This document shows positions 27,501-36,260 of a DNA stretch of 64,000 nt, one piece after another; positions within the stretch are counted from its first letter, which is position 1; the number at the start of each line of letters is the position of its first letter. The position numbers and the translations under genes are program-made. The DNA is from Ravibacter arvi. GTDB lineage: Bacteria > Bacteroidota > Bacteroidia > Cytophagales > Spirosomataceae. The stretch covers positions 186,001-250,000 of the forward strand of contig NZ_BAABEY010000002.1 in NCBI RefSeq assembly GCF_039540405.1, read 5' to 3'. The notes under the pieces were generated by a model. The model did not search any database. It worked only from the letters and a program-made list of their open reading frames with translations, and was not told the origin of the DNA.

Positions 27501-27845
27501 GAAAGTGGCGATCCCGATATTGCTCTGTTCGAGTTCTTCGGGAGAATTGTAAAGAAATATCTTGATTTTGTTGTAGGGGGTGTAACCCAGCATATCGGTT
27601 ACCCGGTCAAACTCGGTCTCGGCGAACTGGGCCGTCAGCCGCGCCAGGTTGTCCCCGTTTTGATAAAAATAGACTTCGTAGTTGGAGGTTTGAAAGATGC
27701 GCCATTTAAAATTCCTGTACTGGATACGGTTTTTACCGAACTTTTCCTTGCTGGGATACAGCTGGGCATGAGCCTTCGGTACTGCCAGGGCCAGCACAAA
27801 CAACAGCAACAGTGAGCGTTTTAAACGTCCGGAATATAGGTTCAT
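24594..27845 (-). CDS. Outer-membrane protein: peptidase-MA-like domain, TolB-like propeller and BamA-type barrel
   Basis: 1083 residues. Signal peptide (LLLLFVLALAVPKAHAQ); N-terminal region (about 30-270) like the gluzincin 'peptidase MA' fold, with LPDWFMTGIARYVADGW where active relatives have the downstream glutamate, but the HExxH zinc site is replaced by ELVNKIAQLF, so it is probably inactive; a TolB-like propeller (about 280-590; SKDGTTLAVSADKGGQNDLYLI); then a 16-strand surface-antigen (BamA/Omp85-like) barrel ending in YLTLGYDF with terminal Phe. It is the last gene of a run of four on this strand, 9 bp after the FAD oxidoreductase. The probable role is in envelope assembly or surface exposure; this is inference from architecture. 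Confidence 0.88.
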   Translation of the reverse strand: MNLYSGRLKRSLLLLFVLALAVPKAHAQLYPSKEKFGKNRIQYRNFKWRIFQTSNYEVYFYQNGDNLARLTAQFAETEFDRVTDMLGYTPYNKIKIFLYNSPEELEQSNIGIATFDELNETDIDLAQSRLEVAFTGDQISFRKELVNKIAQLFVYDMLYGGNLKDALQSSILLSLPDWFMTGIARYVADGWSPELNNYMHDAIQNRNIRRPSLLEGEDAALIGQSIWNYIAEEYGKDNISNILNLTRIIRTEQTSITSTLGVPSFGKFLSNWRAFYGDVINSAQGSYQTAKPSWTYKIGGLEKTKPGTHVDLSLDNKILAVSEPNKRNYKVTTYNLETGRKMVIRQGNILSNHISKGGSIPQVGWTKDNNLVILVPGHNRHQLFLYEKLDTKKPKIARKTSLRNLDHIVDMDVSKDGTTLAVSADKGGQNDLYLININRGSTVPLTNDIYDDLSPRFVGNSNRKLIFASNRPSDSLRVRGNFKTIRNSLGLFEHSGVPRSASAPKLLDSLGTYNLPVYSTENDLYFLSDMKGVNNLFRYNYNSKTVSQNTNYIQGLKEPVVRTAGNGGLAYLQLEKGEVKVAYLNHYSPGSIAETPAFRKGIHGVTSFSRSSNAETGESTIAKNDTVQKAALEEPVKKLELRAGEVDTENYVFDEDVIQTIGGRSVSRIGSGRGTSAIAPRSRVRENININGPFNYKGLFIANDSKSEWAADPIRGFGYRQSISMNDLLENNVLKAGGFLGMDGRSFFKTYDLFLEYNLNKYRVDFGLRYDRTNFYQSEALAGPQKYRYNQVLLTAAYPFTRTARFSFSPAYTSTYLIRTNVSTRDKSSHYVGFKSELVFDNSIVNGLNMTEGTKMKIRYENHMGLSRISDSFYRVSIDLRRYQKIHRDLILAIRVAGSHSGGKSPKKSSMGGMENWIGPRHSNNETAYNPFFFGEAIDNRDVFFTEFATNMRGFGFNRLSGTTYMMSNVELRIPLVKYLYRGPITSNFLRNLQFAGFTDIGTAWTGKGPFSQENSLNTEIIGGNGLPFTASVVNFRNPYIWGYGVGVRTTLFGIYGKFDYAWGVDNSIVKKPIPYLTLGYDF

Positions 27846-27854
27846 AATGAGGTT

Positions 27855-28931
27855 TTACGGCTTTCTAGGGTTGGAATATAACGAAAAATAGCGCCCGATA
27901 TTCGCATCGGCCATTATTTCTTGTCCATCCAGAAGTAATTTGACAAGCTGAGCGGCAAAATAGGGAGCCAGGGTAACACCTTTTGTGCCCAGGCCGTTAA
28001 AGATGAAAAGGCGGTCATGCTCCGGGTGCCGGCCCGCAAACGGGCGCCGGTCCTTGGAAGAAGGCCGTATCCCGGCTACCTGGCTTTCGATTTCAAACGG
28101 CACCTTTAACAGGCTTTTCAGCTTGCCTGCAAGGTAGTCCCGTCCGTCTTCGGTTGGCTCCCAATCCAGGTCATGCCAGGAATAAGTGGCGCCGACCCGG
28201 ACTTTTTCATTTCCGGCCGGGAGTATAAAAATACCCTGGTTGATAATCCGGCTATGCGGGTAACGTTCGATCCGGCAATTCAGTATCTGGCCTTTCACGG
28301 GATTGAAAGGTAACCAGTTGAACAATGGATCGTTTTCGGCGCCGACTCCCATACAAAGAATTACTTTTTCAAAACTCCGCCCCTGCCATTGCACAGCTTC
28401 CTCCCCGATATCCAGGTCCTGAGATCTGAAATGTGCAGGTTCAAAGCAGCCAAGCTTCTCAAAGTAATTACGACTGTTTTCCAAAAAACGTGGCAAATCG
28501 ACCCATCCCGAACGGTTCACCGAAAGTCCGTTGTACGGGGCCCTGATGAATGCGTCGTCTGAAAAATCGGGTTGTCCGGATGCCACAAAGGGGGCATATT
28601 CGTCTGATGCCGCCCATTTCAGGTAACTGGTTTTTTCTTCCTCGTTGCGGTAAGGCCTGAACAAATCTGTGGTGTGCAGGCAGGTGATGCCGAGTTCGGC
28701 TTCAACGTGCCGGTAAAAGGCAAGGGCATGCGGGAAAATGGTGTCGGCAAGCCAGGTTTTTACGAGCTTTCGGCCCGTAAGCGGGTTGAAAATCCCTGCT
28801 GCTACCAAAGATGACGATGGGAGGGCCGGGTCGTCAATGACCAGGAACTTCTGACCGCGCCGCAGCAATTCCCAGGCAAGCGAGGTGCCTGCAATCCCCT
28901 GGCCGACGATGAGATATTGGCTTTCAGGCAT
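27855..28931 (-). CDS. FAD-dependent amino-acid-oxidase-type oxidoreductase
   Basis: 358 residues of the DAO family: N-terminal FAD-binding Rossmann motif IVGQGIAGTSLAW (GxGxxG) followed by LVIDD-like strand end, a central substrate domain, and the C-terminal GIRPSSKDRRPFAGRHP...FNGLGTKGVTLAPYFAAQL, which closes around FAD. Relatives oxidise glycine, D-amino acids or modified tRNA bases (the MnmC C-terminal domain is the nearest general fold). The substrate is unknown. It starts 4 bp after the cmk stop codon, so the two are translationally coupled or nearly so. Confidence 0.9.
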   Translation of the reverse strand: MPESQYLIVGQGIAGTSLAWELLRRGQKFLVIDDPALPSSSLVAAGIFNPLTGRKLVKTWLADTIFPHALAFYRHVEAELGITCLHTTDLFRPYRNEEEKTSYLKWAASDEYAPFVASGQPDFSDDAFIRAPYNGLSVNRSGWVDLPRFLENSRNYFEKLGCFEPAHFRSQDLDIGEEAVQWQGRSFEKVILCMGVGAENDPLFNWLPFNPVKGQILNCRIERYPHSRIINQGIFILPAGNEKVRVGATYSWHDLDWEPTEDGRDYLAGKLKSLLKVPFEIESQVAGIRPSSKDRRPFAGRHPEHDRLFIFNGLGTKGVTLAPYFAAQLVKLLLDGQEIMADANIGRYFSLYSNPRKP

Positions 28932-28935
28932 TTTC

Positions 28936-29649
28936 TCAGACTTTTCTATGCGCTTCGGAAAGCCTGTTCAAGCGTGCAATTCTGGCATCCGCCCAACCGG
29001 TAACCAATTCTACCTGCTCCTCGATCGTAAGAAAGGAGGTGTCGAGAAGAATGGCATCTTCGGGCTGCACAAGCGGGCTTTCGGCACGTGTGGTGTCCAG
29101 GTGGTCCCGCTTTTTAAGATTTTCGAGAATGTCATTCAACTCTACCATTTCACCTTTTGCCAGCAGCTCGGCCTGTCTTCGCTGGGCGCGGATGACAGGG
29201 TCGGCGGTCATAAAAACTTTCAGCTCCGCCTCCGGGAAAACAATGCTGCCGATGTCACGGCCGTCCATGACAAGGGCTTTGGTACGCCCCATCTGCTTTT
29301 GCTGGGCGACCATTGCGCGTCTTACCTCAGGAATAGCACTAACGGGGCTAACGTGGTCCGAGACGGTCATTTTCCTGATTTCCGATTCAACGTTTAATCC
29401 GTTCAGGTAGGTTTCATTGACCTGCGTCTGCGGGTTCCGCCTGAATGAAATATGTATGTCGGATAACGCCTGGGCAACTTCCCTGGGATTGGTAAGCGCC
29501 ACATGTTTCCCGATAAAATAAAGGGTAACAGCCCGGTACATCGCGCCGGTATCCACGTAGGCGTAACCGAGGTTTTCTGCAACCTTTTTGGCCGTTGTGC
29601 TTTTTCCGCAGCTGGAAAAGCCATCTATTGCGACAATGATTTTGTACAT
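28936..29649 (-). CDS. cmk: (d)CMP kinase
   Basis: 237 residues from ATG 29649 (MYKIIVAIDGFSSCGKST; three upstream codons are rejected). P-loop GFSSCGKST at 10-18, the family motif YVDTGAMYRAVT, LVMDGRDIGSIVFPEA for the NMP-binding domain and the arginine-rich lid IRAQRRQAEL. It phosphorylates CMP and dCMP for nucleotide synthesis. It is the second gene in a four-gene run: histidine kinase, cmk, FAD oxidoreductase, outer-membrane barrel protein. A fine match in length and sequence. Confidence 0.96.
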   Translation of the reverse strand: MYKIIVAIDGFSSCGKSTTAKKVAENLGYAYVDTGAMYRAVTLYFIGKHVALTNPREVAQALSDIHISFRRNPQTQVNETYLNGLNVESEIRKMTVSDHVSPVSAIPEVRRAMVAQQKQMGRTKALVMDGRDIGSIVFPEAELKVFMTADPVIRAQRRQAELLAKGEMVELNDILENLKKRDHLDTTRAESPLVQPEDAILLDTSFLTIEEQVELVTGWADARIARLNRLSEAHRKV

Positions 29650-29734
29650 GGCGGGCAATTTAATGCAAATACCTCGGAAAAGTTAAATAAAGAACGGATA
29701 CAAAGCGGAGAAAAGTAGGCGATTGGCCGGTCGT

Positions 29735-31024
29735 TCAGGCGAGGTCAATTTTCCTGGTAGGATCGGTGGCGATAATCACTCTGAAAGTAGTGCCCTTGCC
29801 GGGCTCGGATGATTTGACAAAGATCCTGCCGCCGTGGTAATTTTCAACAATCCTTTTCGCCAGGGTAAGCCCCAGGCCCCACCCTCTTTTTTTGGTGCTG
29901 AATCCCGGGTTGAACAGTTTGCGGAGATTGGCTGCGCTGATCCCTTTCCCGGTATCCCTGATGTCGAAAATCAATTCATTCCGTTTGGGAGCGGCCTCCA
30001 TCCTGATTTGGATTTTTCCCACTCCGCCCATTGCGTCTACCGCGTTTTTGCAGATGTTTTCAAAAACCCATTCAAAGAGATTTTTATTGATAATCGCCGT
30101 TTGCCCCGGCGGAAGCTGGTTGATCACCGAAAATTCGACCTTTGTCGAAACCCGTTTCTGTAGGTAGGTAATAAAGTCGGTCACTACTTTGCCGACGTCT
30201 TCTGTCTTAAGGGTAGGAGCGGAGCCTATATTGGAAAAGCGGTTGGTAATCATTTCCAGGCGTTGTACGTCTTTTTCCATTTCATCTGCTATGGAATGGT
30301 CGAAAGAAGGATCCGCACGGAAATATTCGATCCAGGCGATAAGTGAGGAGATCGGCGTCCCCAACTGGTGGGCGGTCTCTTTGGCCAGGCCGACCCACAC
30401 CTTGTTTTGCTCCGCTTTCCGTGTCGAGCTGAACGCGAGGTAGGCCAGGAACACGAGGATGAATATACCCGAAAGCTGGATATATGGGTAAAAACGAAGC
30501 TGTGTCAGGAGCGACGAACTGCTGTAGTAAATATAGCCGGTCCTGTCGCCGTCCAGCTTTACAGGGATGGGGTGGTGCTCCTGCGCCATGGAAGCAATTT
30601 TATCCCTTAGAAAGGCCTGCTGCTCCACTACCGACAGGTTTTCCGGCATGTCGATATTGTTGTGAAAGCCCGGCTCGCCGGTATCGTCTACATAAATTGC
30701 CGGTATCTGGTAGTAATCATGGGCCTCCTCGATAATGGAGAAAACCGGCGTCACATCCTGGTTGTCGACGGTATTATGCGCATTTTCAAGCACCTGGGCA
30801 TACAGGTTGACCTGGCGCCGTTCACGTTCTTCGAACTTGCTGACCAGGGTGTCCGTATATATCAATGAGACAATGCTGATCAGGATCAGGTTAACGCCGA
30901 TAATGATTTTGAGCCGCTCCTTGGGACCATACGCAAAAAAAGAGCGCCCCCAGCGCATGCTGCTCAGTACAGACTCCGCGTTAAAGCTGATTTTTGACTT
31001 GCTTTTCTCTTCGGTTACTTCCAT
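29735..31024 (-). CDS. Membrane sensor histidine kinase
   Basis: 429 residues. Transmembrane helix 1 about 38-58 (IIIGVNLILISIVSLIYTD), a periplasmic sensing region of about 115 residues, transmembrane helix 2 about 180-200 (YIQLSGIFILVFLAYLAF), then HisKA with the H box AKETAHQLGTPISSL and HATPase_c with N box WVFENICKNAVDAM, DTGKGIS and KRGWGLGLTLAKR. There is no response regulator next to it, so it is an orphan kinase; it is followed after 85 bp by cmk. This arrangement of a WGLGL-type kinase near cmk recurs in Cytophagales as far as I recall, but that is memory, not evidence. The signal is unknown. Confidence 0.92.
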   Translation of the reverse strand: MEVTEEKSKSKISFNAESVLSSMRWGRSFFAYGPKERLKIIIGVNLILISIVSLIYTDTLVSKFEERERRQVNLYAQVLENAHNTVDNQDVTPVFSIIEEAHDYYQIPAIYVDDTGEPGFHNNIDMPENLSVVEQQAFLRDKIASMAQEHHPIPVKLDGDRTGYIYYSSSSLLTQLRFYPYIQLSGIFILVFLAYLAFSSTRKAEQNKVWVGLAKETAHQLGTPISSLIAWIEYFRADPSFDHSIADEMEKDVQRLEMITNRFSNIGSAPTLKTEDVGKVVTDFITYLQKRVSTKVEFSVINQLPPGQTAIINKNLFEWVFENICKNAVDAMGGVGKIQIRMEAAPKRNELIFDIRDTGKGISAANLRKLFNPGFSTKKRGWGLGLTLAKRIVENYHGGRIFVKSSEPGKGTTFRVIIATDPTRKIDLA

Positions 31025-31105
31025 TGGCCCGCTTCACGTTGGTATGCCGCGTTGACAAAAAATACGGTATCGAAAGTCAAATATAAGGACGATGGCGGTA
31101 TTAGC

Positions 31106-31217
31106 GGTGAGGTGTGGGGGAATAGGTGTGAGGTATGAGGTATGAGGGGTGAGTCGTGAGGGGTGAGGTGCCGCTCACAGCTCACAGCTCGCAGCTCACA
31201 CCTCACCCCTCATACCT
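31106..31217. repeat. Two-armed TGAG-heptad hairpin between divergent genes
   Basis: Left arm of TGAGGTATGAGG-type heptads, right arm of CTCACAGCTCACCTC-type heptads. Both arms read CTCA on the sense strand of their nearest gene (the histidine kinase to the left, hemA to the right). The longest member of the family in this window. Confidence 0.8.
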
Positions 31218-31256
31218 AATTTATAGCCCTTCTAAATTGAAGTTTCAAGGGGTTGT

Positions 31257-31291
31257 TTTGGGGGGTATCTACCGGATTAATCCTATTTTTG
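31257..31291 (+). promoter_or_regulatory. Promoter of hemA
   Basis: TTTG (31257-31260), 23-bp spacer, TATTTTTG (31284-31291), matching the Bacteroidota -33/-7 consensus although the spacer is a little long; about 30 bp before the hemA ATG. Confidence 0.45.
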
Positions 31292-31320
31292 TACATTATA
31301 TTCTTTAGAAGTAAAGCGTT

Positions 31321-32592
31321 ATGCAGAGTTGGTTTCAGGTTGTTAGTCTGACCTATCACAAAGCCCCCCTCACTGTACGAGAGAAGCTTGCATTATCTGA
31401 GGAAGAAGCCAAGGCTTTTATGCTCAAGGTAAAGGAGTTTTTCGATGTTTCCGATTTGCTGGTTGTTTCTACCTGTAACCGAACGGAAGTGTATGTAAAT
31501 GCACCTCAAACGCTGAATGAAGAGCTCGCGAAGCTGCTGATTGCTTTTAAAGGAATTACTGACAGCCAGGAATATTTGCCTTTTTTTGAGTTTTACGAGG
31601 AAGGAGACCTTCCGGCCCGCCACTTGTTCGAGGTGGCGACGGGGCTTCATTCCCAGGTGGTCGGTGACATGCAGGTACCCAACCAGATCAAGCGTGCCTA
31701 CCAGGCTTCAGCAGACCTCCAGTTGGCCGGCCCGTATTTGCACCGGTTGATGCACACCATTTTTTTTGCCAATAAAAGGGTGGCGCTCGAAACAGAGTTT
31801 CGTGACGGCGCAGCTTCCGTTTCCTACGCTGCGGCTGACCTGGCACTATCTTTCATGCACCAGCCTAAAATCCTGGTCGTGGGCGTCGGAGAGATAGGGG
31901 AGGACGTCTGTAAGAATCTTGCCAATCGCGGAACTGCCGAGATCACGATCGTAAACCGGACCCGCAAGCGCGCGGACGATGTAGGCGGGCAGATCGGCGG
32001 AAAAGTAGTCGACTGGGAAAATCTTGACCAGGCAATGGCAGAGGCAGACGTCATTATTTCGACCATTACCAGAAGCGAGCCGCTTTTTACCAGGGAAAGA
32101 GTCGGAGCGCTCGGAAGCCTGCACAAATACAAATACTTTATTGACCTGTCGGTACCCCGCAGCGTTGAAGCTTCGCTGGAGGAGCTGAACGGTGTGGTGC
32201 TATATGACATTGACGCCATCAAGGCCAAGACCGATGCCGCGCTTGAAAAAAGAGTGGCCGCGGTTTCGGATGTAAAAAAGATCATTGACGATTCTGTAGA
32301 AGAGTTTAATGACTGGTCGAAGGAGATGATCGTCTCACCTACCATCAACAAACTGAAAGCAGCGCTTGAACAAATCCGGCGTGAAGAGTTGAGCCGCTAC
32401 ATGAAGGGCCTTTCGGAAAATGAGCTGGCGATTGTAGAGAAGGTGACCTCTTCCATGATGCAGAAAATTATCAAACTGCCTGTACTGCAGCTGAAAGCAG
32501 CCTGCAAACGCGGTGAAGCAGAAACGCTCATAGATGTGCTCAATGACCTATTTAATCTCGAAGCACAGTCTGAAAGTTCCGCGAGATTTTAA
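31321..32592 (+). CDS. hemA: Glutamyl-tRNA reductase
   Basis: 423 residues. N-terminal catalytic domain with the nucleophile cysteine at residue 52 in VSTCNRTEVYV, the conserved stretch ATGLHSQVVGDMQVPNQIK, an NADPH-binding Rossmann domain (ILVVGVGEIGEDVCKNLANRG), and the C-terminal dimerisation helix region. It reduces glutamyl-tRNA to glutamate-1-semialdehyde, the first committed step of heme synthesis in the C5 pathway. hemB lies 30 kb away at 62.1 kb. Heme demand is high in this window because of the many CxxCH proteins. Monocistronic, with its own promoter, convergent with the cytochrome operon. Confidence 0.96.
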   Translation: MQSWFQVVSLTYHKAPLTVREKLALSEEEAKAFMLKVKEFFDVSDLLVVSTCNRTEVYVNAPQTLNEELAKLLIAFKGITDSQEYLPFFEFYEEGDLPARHLFEVATGLHSQVVGDMQVPNQIKRAYQASADLQLAGPYLHRLMHTIFFANKRVALETEFRDGAASVSYAAADLALSFMHQPKILVVGVGEIGEDVCKNLANRGTAEITIVNRTRKRADDVGGQIGGKVVDWENLDQAMAEADVIISTITRSEPLFTRERVGALGSLHKYKYFIDLSVPRSVEASLEELNGVVLYDIDAIKAKTDAALEKRVAAVSDVKKIIDDSVEEFNDWSKEMIVSPTINKLKAALEQIRREELSRYMKGLSENELAIVEKVTSSMMQKIIKLPVLQLKAACKRGEAETLIDVLNDLFNLEAQSESSARF

Positions 32593-32613
32593 CAGGATTG
32601 CAGCAGGTATTTC

Positions 32614-34764
32614 CTAGTTCAGGAACATTTCGTCTATCAGTACCAGTTTCGGGCCTTCATTCGGGCGTTGGAATGGTTTTACCACTATTTTCAAACACTT
32701 CGGGGGAACTGTCGTATGAACCGGCAGCTCAATCTTCCGTAAGGTGGGTTTTTCGCGCGGCTCGGGCAGGTCGGGTTTTATATCTTTGGCCAGGAGTTTC
32801 AGCTTGTCCTCGTTCTCGCCCCCCCAGATCTCGATAACGGCAGGCGGGTAAATTCCTGTCTCTTCCTCCACCATGAGCCTGATTCCGACAGTTTTCAGCG
32901 GAACAGGCGTATTGAACCAGCAAAGCAGCTGAAGGTCCGTGTTTCTTACGCCCGCAAAATAGTTGGCCCACGCCGGGTTATTTGCCCCGATGGCGCCCAG
33001 TTGCCGGTCGAAAAAGGTATGCGCACCCTCTGCCAGGTGGACCCGGTTAAGCCGGTTGAGCAAAAAGACGCTGTCAGGACGGAAAGAATTCCTGAAAACC
33101 TGGAATTCCGCTACATCGCTGGGGAGCCATCCTTCTTTATAAGCCCTTACCCGAAGCCTGGTAGGACTGTTTAAAACAATCGGTTCCGAAGCCGTTTTCG
33201 ACAGGCTGTCAGGATCGGACCCGTCGGTTGTGTAAAGCAGCTTGACATCCCGGACGGGGTGGTAAACCCGAACCGAAGTTTTTTCGTCAAATACCCATTG
33301 GTCGCTTTTGGCCAGCGGCTTGTTCAGTTTAAGGCGGGTGGTGTCATTCGTGGAGAAGTCGCCGGTAAGGGCCACGCCCGGGTACGTTTTCCGGATATTG
33401 GCTATCTGGTCGGCGGCAATTCCGGTATCCCATAAGATTACACTCCTGACCTTCCGGGCTTTTGACAGGAATTGCAGCAGGCCTTCTGATGTGATTTTTG
33501 TACCTGCCAGGTAAAGGGTTTGCAGGTGTTTCAGCGCGGTAAGCTGTTCCAGTCCTTTGGCGGTGATGCCGGTGAAATTAAGGTTCACTTTCCTGAGATT
33601 TTGAAATCCCGCAACCTGTTTCAGATCAGCATCCGACACCGGCATCCGGCTAAGGTTAAGCGCTACGACCTGTTTTTTTATGGGATCCAGCTCTTCGAGT
33701 GTTTTCGGGGTGTAGGCCTGGCTGCCATAAATATCCACCGACAATGCGGGGGAACCGAATGAAAGGGGTGCGACCGTGCGGTACTCATGGTTTAGTTTTT
33801 CGATCACCGATGCATCTGCCGCTTCAAAATCAGGCAGAGGTTCCTCGACCGAAGGACGGCTGAATTTTTTTTGCGCAAGCAGGCCGAGTGTATCCTGGTG
33901 CGAAAGCGCCGTCACTTTCAGGCGGTAAGGCGTACCGGCCTTGATCCATGCGACCAGGATAGCTTCCTCATCGGGCGTCAATTGAGGTTTCCCTTTCGGA
34001 GGCATGTGCTTTTTGTCGTCAGGCGATAAGTGCAGGCGTTCAATCAGAGGACTGGCATCGGGCTGGAACGCGGTAATGACCGCGCCGTTTTTGCCGCCCT
34101 TCACGATGGCCGAAGAGTCTGTCAGGACGAGCTTTCCTTTCGCTTTTTCGGTGTTGTGGCACCCGGTGCATTTGGCTTCCAGGATAGGCGAAACGACATG
34201 ATCAAATACAAGCGCCTGATCGATCGGTACGTTCTGTGTTTCCGTATTCCTGCGCAGCGGTTCGCTGATAAAACCTTCTCCATGTGTGAGCTCCGCGCCG
34301 AAATGACCTGAAACTACTACCAGGCAGGCAGACAATACGTACAGCGGGCCGGCCGGCAGCTTTGCAATTTTGTTTTGCCGGAACCAATAGCAGAATGCAG
34401 CCATGAAAAAAGTAGCGGCGCCGGTCCACTTGTGCCAGTTCAGGGTATTGCCGGCGTAACCTTCCTCCCTGGAGAGAAAAAGCCCCATCAGCACGGTAAT
34501 ACCGGCGGTAAGCGCGCTGCAAAGCCACAAGATTTCTGTAAGCCGGGTCCAGCCCGGTGTGAGCGGGCGTCTTTCCAGGAGGCCGGACAAAACGGAAGCA
34601 AGAATGAGAACAATCGGGAAATGGAGCAGTAGCGGGTGCATTCTCCCGGCGGCCTGCAGCCATAACGGTAAACTCAGGTGAGATTCAAATGCAAGCAAAA
34701 AGGCAATCAAAACGGTCATTGCCCACAACGCCTTGGCAGCGAAACCCTCAATTTTTAAGGTCAT
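32614..34764 (-). CDS. Membrane-anchored Planctomycete-type cytochrome c with LRR and chitobiase-like domains
   Basis: 716 residues in an unusual order: four to five N-terminal transmembrane helices (about 10-160, DUF2231-like: LLLHFPIVLILASVLSGLL), a PSCyt1-type cytochrome (about 185-285; heme motif CTGCH, KHMPPKGKPQLTPDEEAILVAWI), a short leucine-rich-repeat stretch (about 380-470; LRKVNLNFTGITAKGLEQL), a chitobiase/beta-hexosaminidase C-terminal-like domain (LLYTTDGSDPDSLS), and a discoidin-like C-terminal domain. It closes the five-gene operon, 9 bp after DUF1501 copy 1. The membrane part suggests electron transfer from exported partners to the inner membrane; this is inference. Confidence 0.88.
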   Translation of the reverse strand: MTLKIEGFAAKALWAMTVLIAFLLAFESHLSLPLWLQAAGRMHPLLLHFPIVLILASVLSGLLERRPLTPGWTRLTEILWLCSALTAGITVLMGLFLSREEGYAGNTLNWHKWTGAATFFMAAFCYWFRQNKIAKLPAGPLYVLSACLVVVSGHFGAELTHGEGFISEPLRRNTETQNVPIDQALVFDHVVSPILEAKCTGCHNTEKAKGKLVLTDSSAIVKGGKNGAVITAFQPDASPLIERLHLSPDDKKHMPPKGKPQLTPDEEAILVAWIKAGTPYRLKVTALSHQDTLGLLAQKKFSRPSVEEPLPDFEAADASVIEKLNHEYRTVAPLSFGSPALSVDIYGSQAYTPKTLEELDPIKKQVVALNLSRMPVSDADLKQVAGFQNLRKVNLNFTGITAKGLEQLTALKHLQTLYLAGTKITSEGLLQFLSKARKVRSVILWDTGIAADQIANIRKTYPGVALTGDFSTNDTTRLKLNKPLAKSDQWVFDEKTSVRVYHPVRDVKLLYTTDGSDPDSLSKTASEPIVLNSPTRLRVRAYKEGWLPSDVAEFQVFRNSFRPDSVFLLNRLNRVHLAEGAHTFFDRQLGAIGANNPAWANYFAGVRNTDLQLLCWFNTPVPLKTVGIRLMVEEETGIYPPAVIEIWGGENEDKLKLLAKDIKPDLPEPREKPTLRKIELPVHTTVPPKCLKIVVKPFQRPNEGPKLVLIDEMFLN

Positions 34765-34773
34765 AGCAAGAGG

Positions 34774-36228
34774 TTAGCTTAATAAATCGGAAACCACCTT
34801 GCCCGCCACATCAGTAAGCCTGTAGCGTCGTCCCTGGTGCTTGTAAATTAGTTTTTCGTGGTCCAATCCCAACTGGTGTAATACCGTGGCATGAAAATCA
34901 TGCACATGCACCGGATTCTGGGTAATGTTGTAGCCCAGTTCATCGGTCTCTCCATACACAATACCCGGCTTGATGCCGCCGCCCGCCATCCAGATGGTGA
35001 AGCAACGGGGATGGTGGTCCCTGCCGTAGTTGTCGGGCGTCAGTTTTCCCTGGGTATAGCTTGTTCTTCCGAATTCCCCGCCCCAGATCACCAGTGTGTC
35101 GTCCAGGAGCCCGCGCTGCTTCAGGTCCATAATCAGCCCGGCCGATGCCTGGTCCACGTCTTTTGCCTGCTGTGTAATTTCATAGGGCAGGTTGCCATGC
35201 TGGTCCCAACCCTGGTGATACAACTGTACGAAGCGAACACCGTTTTCCACGAGCTTTCTCGCCAGGAGACAGTTAGCCGCATAGGTACCCGGAATAAAAC
35301 ACTCCGGGCCGTAAAGTTTCACCATGGCATCCGACTCCCTGGAAACATCCATAACATCCGGTATGGCCGTCTGCATCCGGTAGGCCATCTCGTATTGCTG
35401 AATTTTGGTTGCAATTTCCGGGTCGCCAAATTCCTGGTACGACATGTCGTTGAGCCTGGAAAGATTGTCGAGCATTTCCCGCCGCTCCGAACGGTTCATT
35501 CCGTCCGGGTCGCGCAGGTAAAGTACAGGGTCTTCGCCGCTGCTGAACTGCACGCCCTGGTGGACCGAGTCGAGAAACCCGTTTGTCCAGAGCCGGGAGT
35601 ATACCCCCTGGCCGTTTCCGATCCCCCTGGAAAGCAAAACGGTAAAGCATGGCAGGTTTTGATTCAGGTTACCCAGACCATAACTCAGCCAGGCGCCCAT
35701 GCTCGGGCGGTTTCCCTGCTGGGCGCCGGTCTGCAGGAAAGTGAGCGCCGGATCGTGGTTGATGGCTTCGGTGTACATGGACCTGACGAAGCAGAGCTCA
35801 TCCACGATTTTTGCGGTATGAGGCATCAGTTCGCTCACCCAGGCGCGCGATTGTCCATATTGGGCAAAGTCGACAAAAGAACCGACCAAGGGAAACGAGG
35901 CCTGGTTGGCGGTCATACCCGTCAGCCGTTGGGTACCCCTTACCGAAGGCGGGATCTCCTGGCCGCGCATCTCCCGGAGTTTGGGCTTATAGTCGAACAG
36001 CTCCTGCTGGGAGGGGGCGCCGTTCTGGAAAAGGTAGATAATCCGTTTGGCTTTCGGCGCAAAATGCGGCACGCCCAGCGGCATCGCGTCGGCTTCCCCA
36101 CCTTTGCGGCTGAAAAGATCGGGCATCAGCAAAGAACCCAAAGCCACGCTGCCCACACCCAGGCTGAGATTGGATAGAAACCGCCTGCGGTTAAAGCTGT
36201 ATCCGTGTTCGATAATTTCTTTCTCCAT
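34774..36228 (-). CDS. DUF1501 exported protein, copy 1
   Basis: 484 residues of the DUF1501 family, whose fold resembles the alkaline phosphatase/sulfatase superfamily. A Tat-like signal NRRRFLSNLSLGVGSVALGSL is present. Conserved stretches: FLFQNGAPSQQELFDYKP-like region near 65-85, GAQQGNRPSMGAWLSYGLG, FVQLYHQGWDQHGNLP, and VIWGGEFGRTSYTQGK...GRDHHPRCFTIWMAGGG, with His/Asp residues able to bind metals. Its function is not established. It is next to the paired DUF1549/DUF1553 gene (32 bp gap). Very similar to copy 2 at 38561-40024, clearly a duplication of the pair. Confidence 0.92.
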   Translation of the reverse strand: MEKEIIEHGYSFNRRRFLSNLSLGVGSVALGSLLMPDLFSRKGGEADAMPLGVPHFAPKAKRIIYLFQNGAPSQQELFDYKPKLREMRGQEIPPSVRGTQRLTGMTANQASFPLVGSFVDFAQYGQSRAWVSELMPHTAKIVDELCFVRSMYTEAINHDPALTFLQTGAQQGNRPSMGAWLSYGLGNLNQNLPCFTVLLSRGIGNGQGVYSRLWTNGFLDSVHQGVQFSSGEDPVLYLRDPDGMNRSERREMLDNLSRLNDMSYQEFGDPEIATKIQQYEMAYRMQTAIPDVMDVSRESDAMVKLYGPECFIPGTYAANCLLARKLVENGVRFVQLYHQGWDQHGNLPYEITQQAKDVDQASAGLIMDLKQRGLLDDTLVIWGGEFGRTSYTQGKLTPDNYGRDHHPRCFTIWMAGGGIKPGIVYGETDELGYNITQNPVHVHDFHATVLHQLGLDHEKLIYKHQGRRYRLTDVAGKVVSDLLS

Positions 36229-36260
36229 GGTGATATCATGTTGAGGGTAGGCACTACCCT

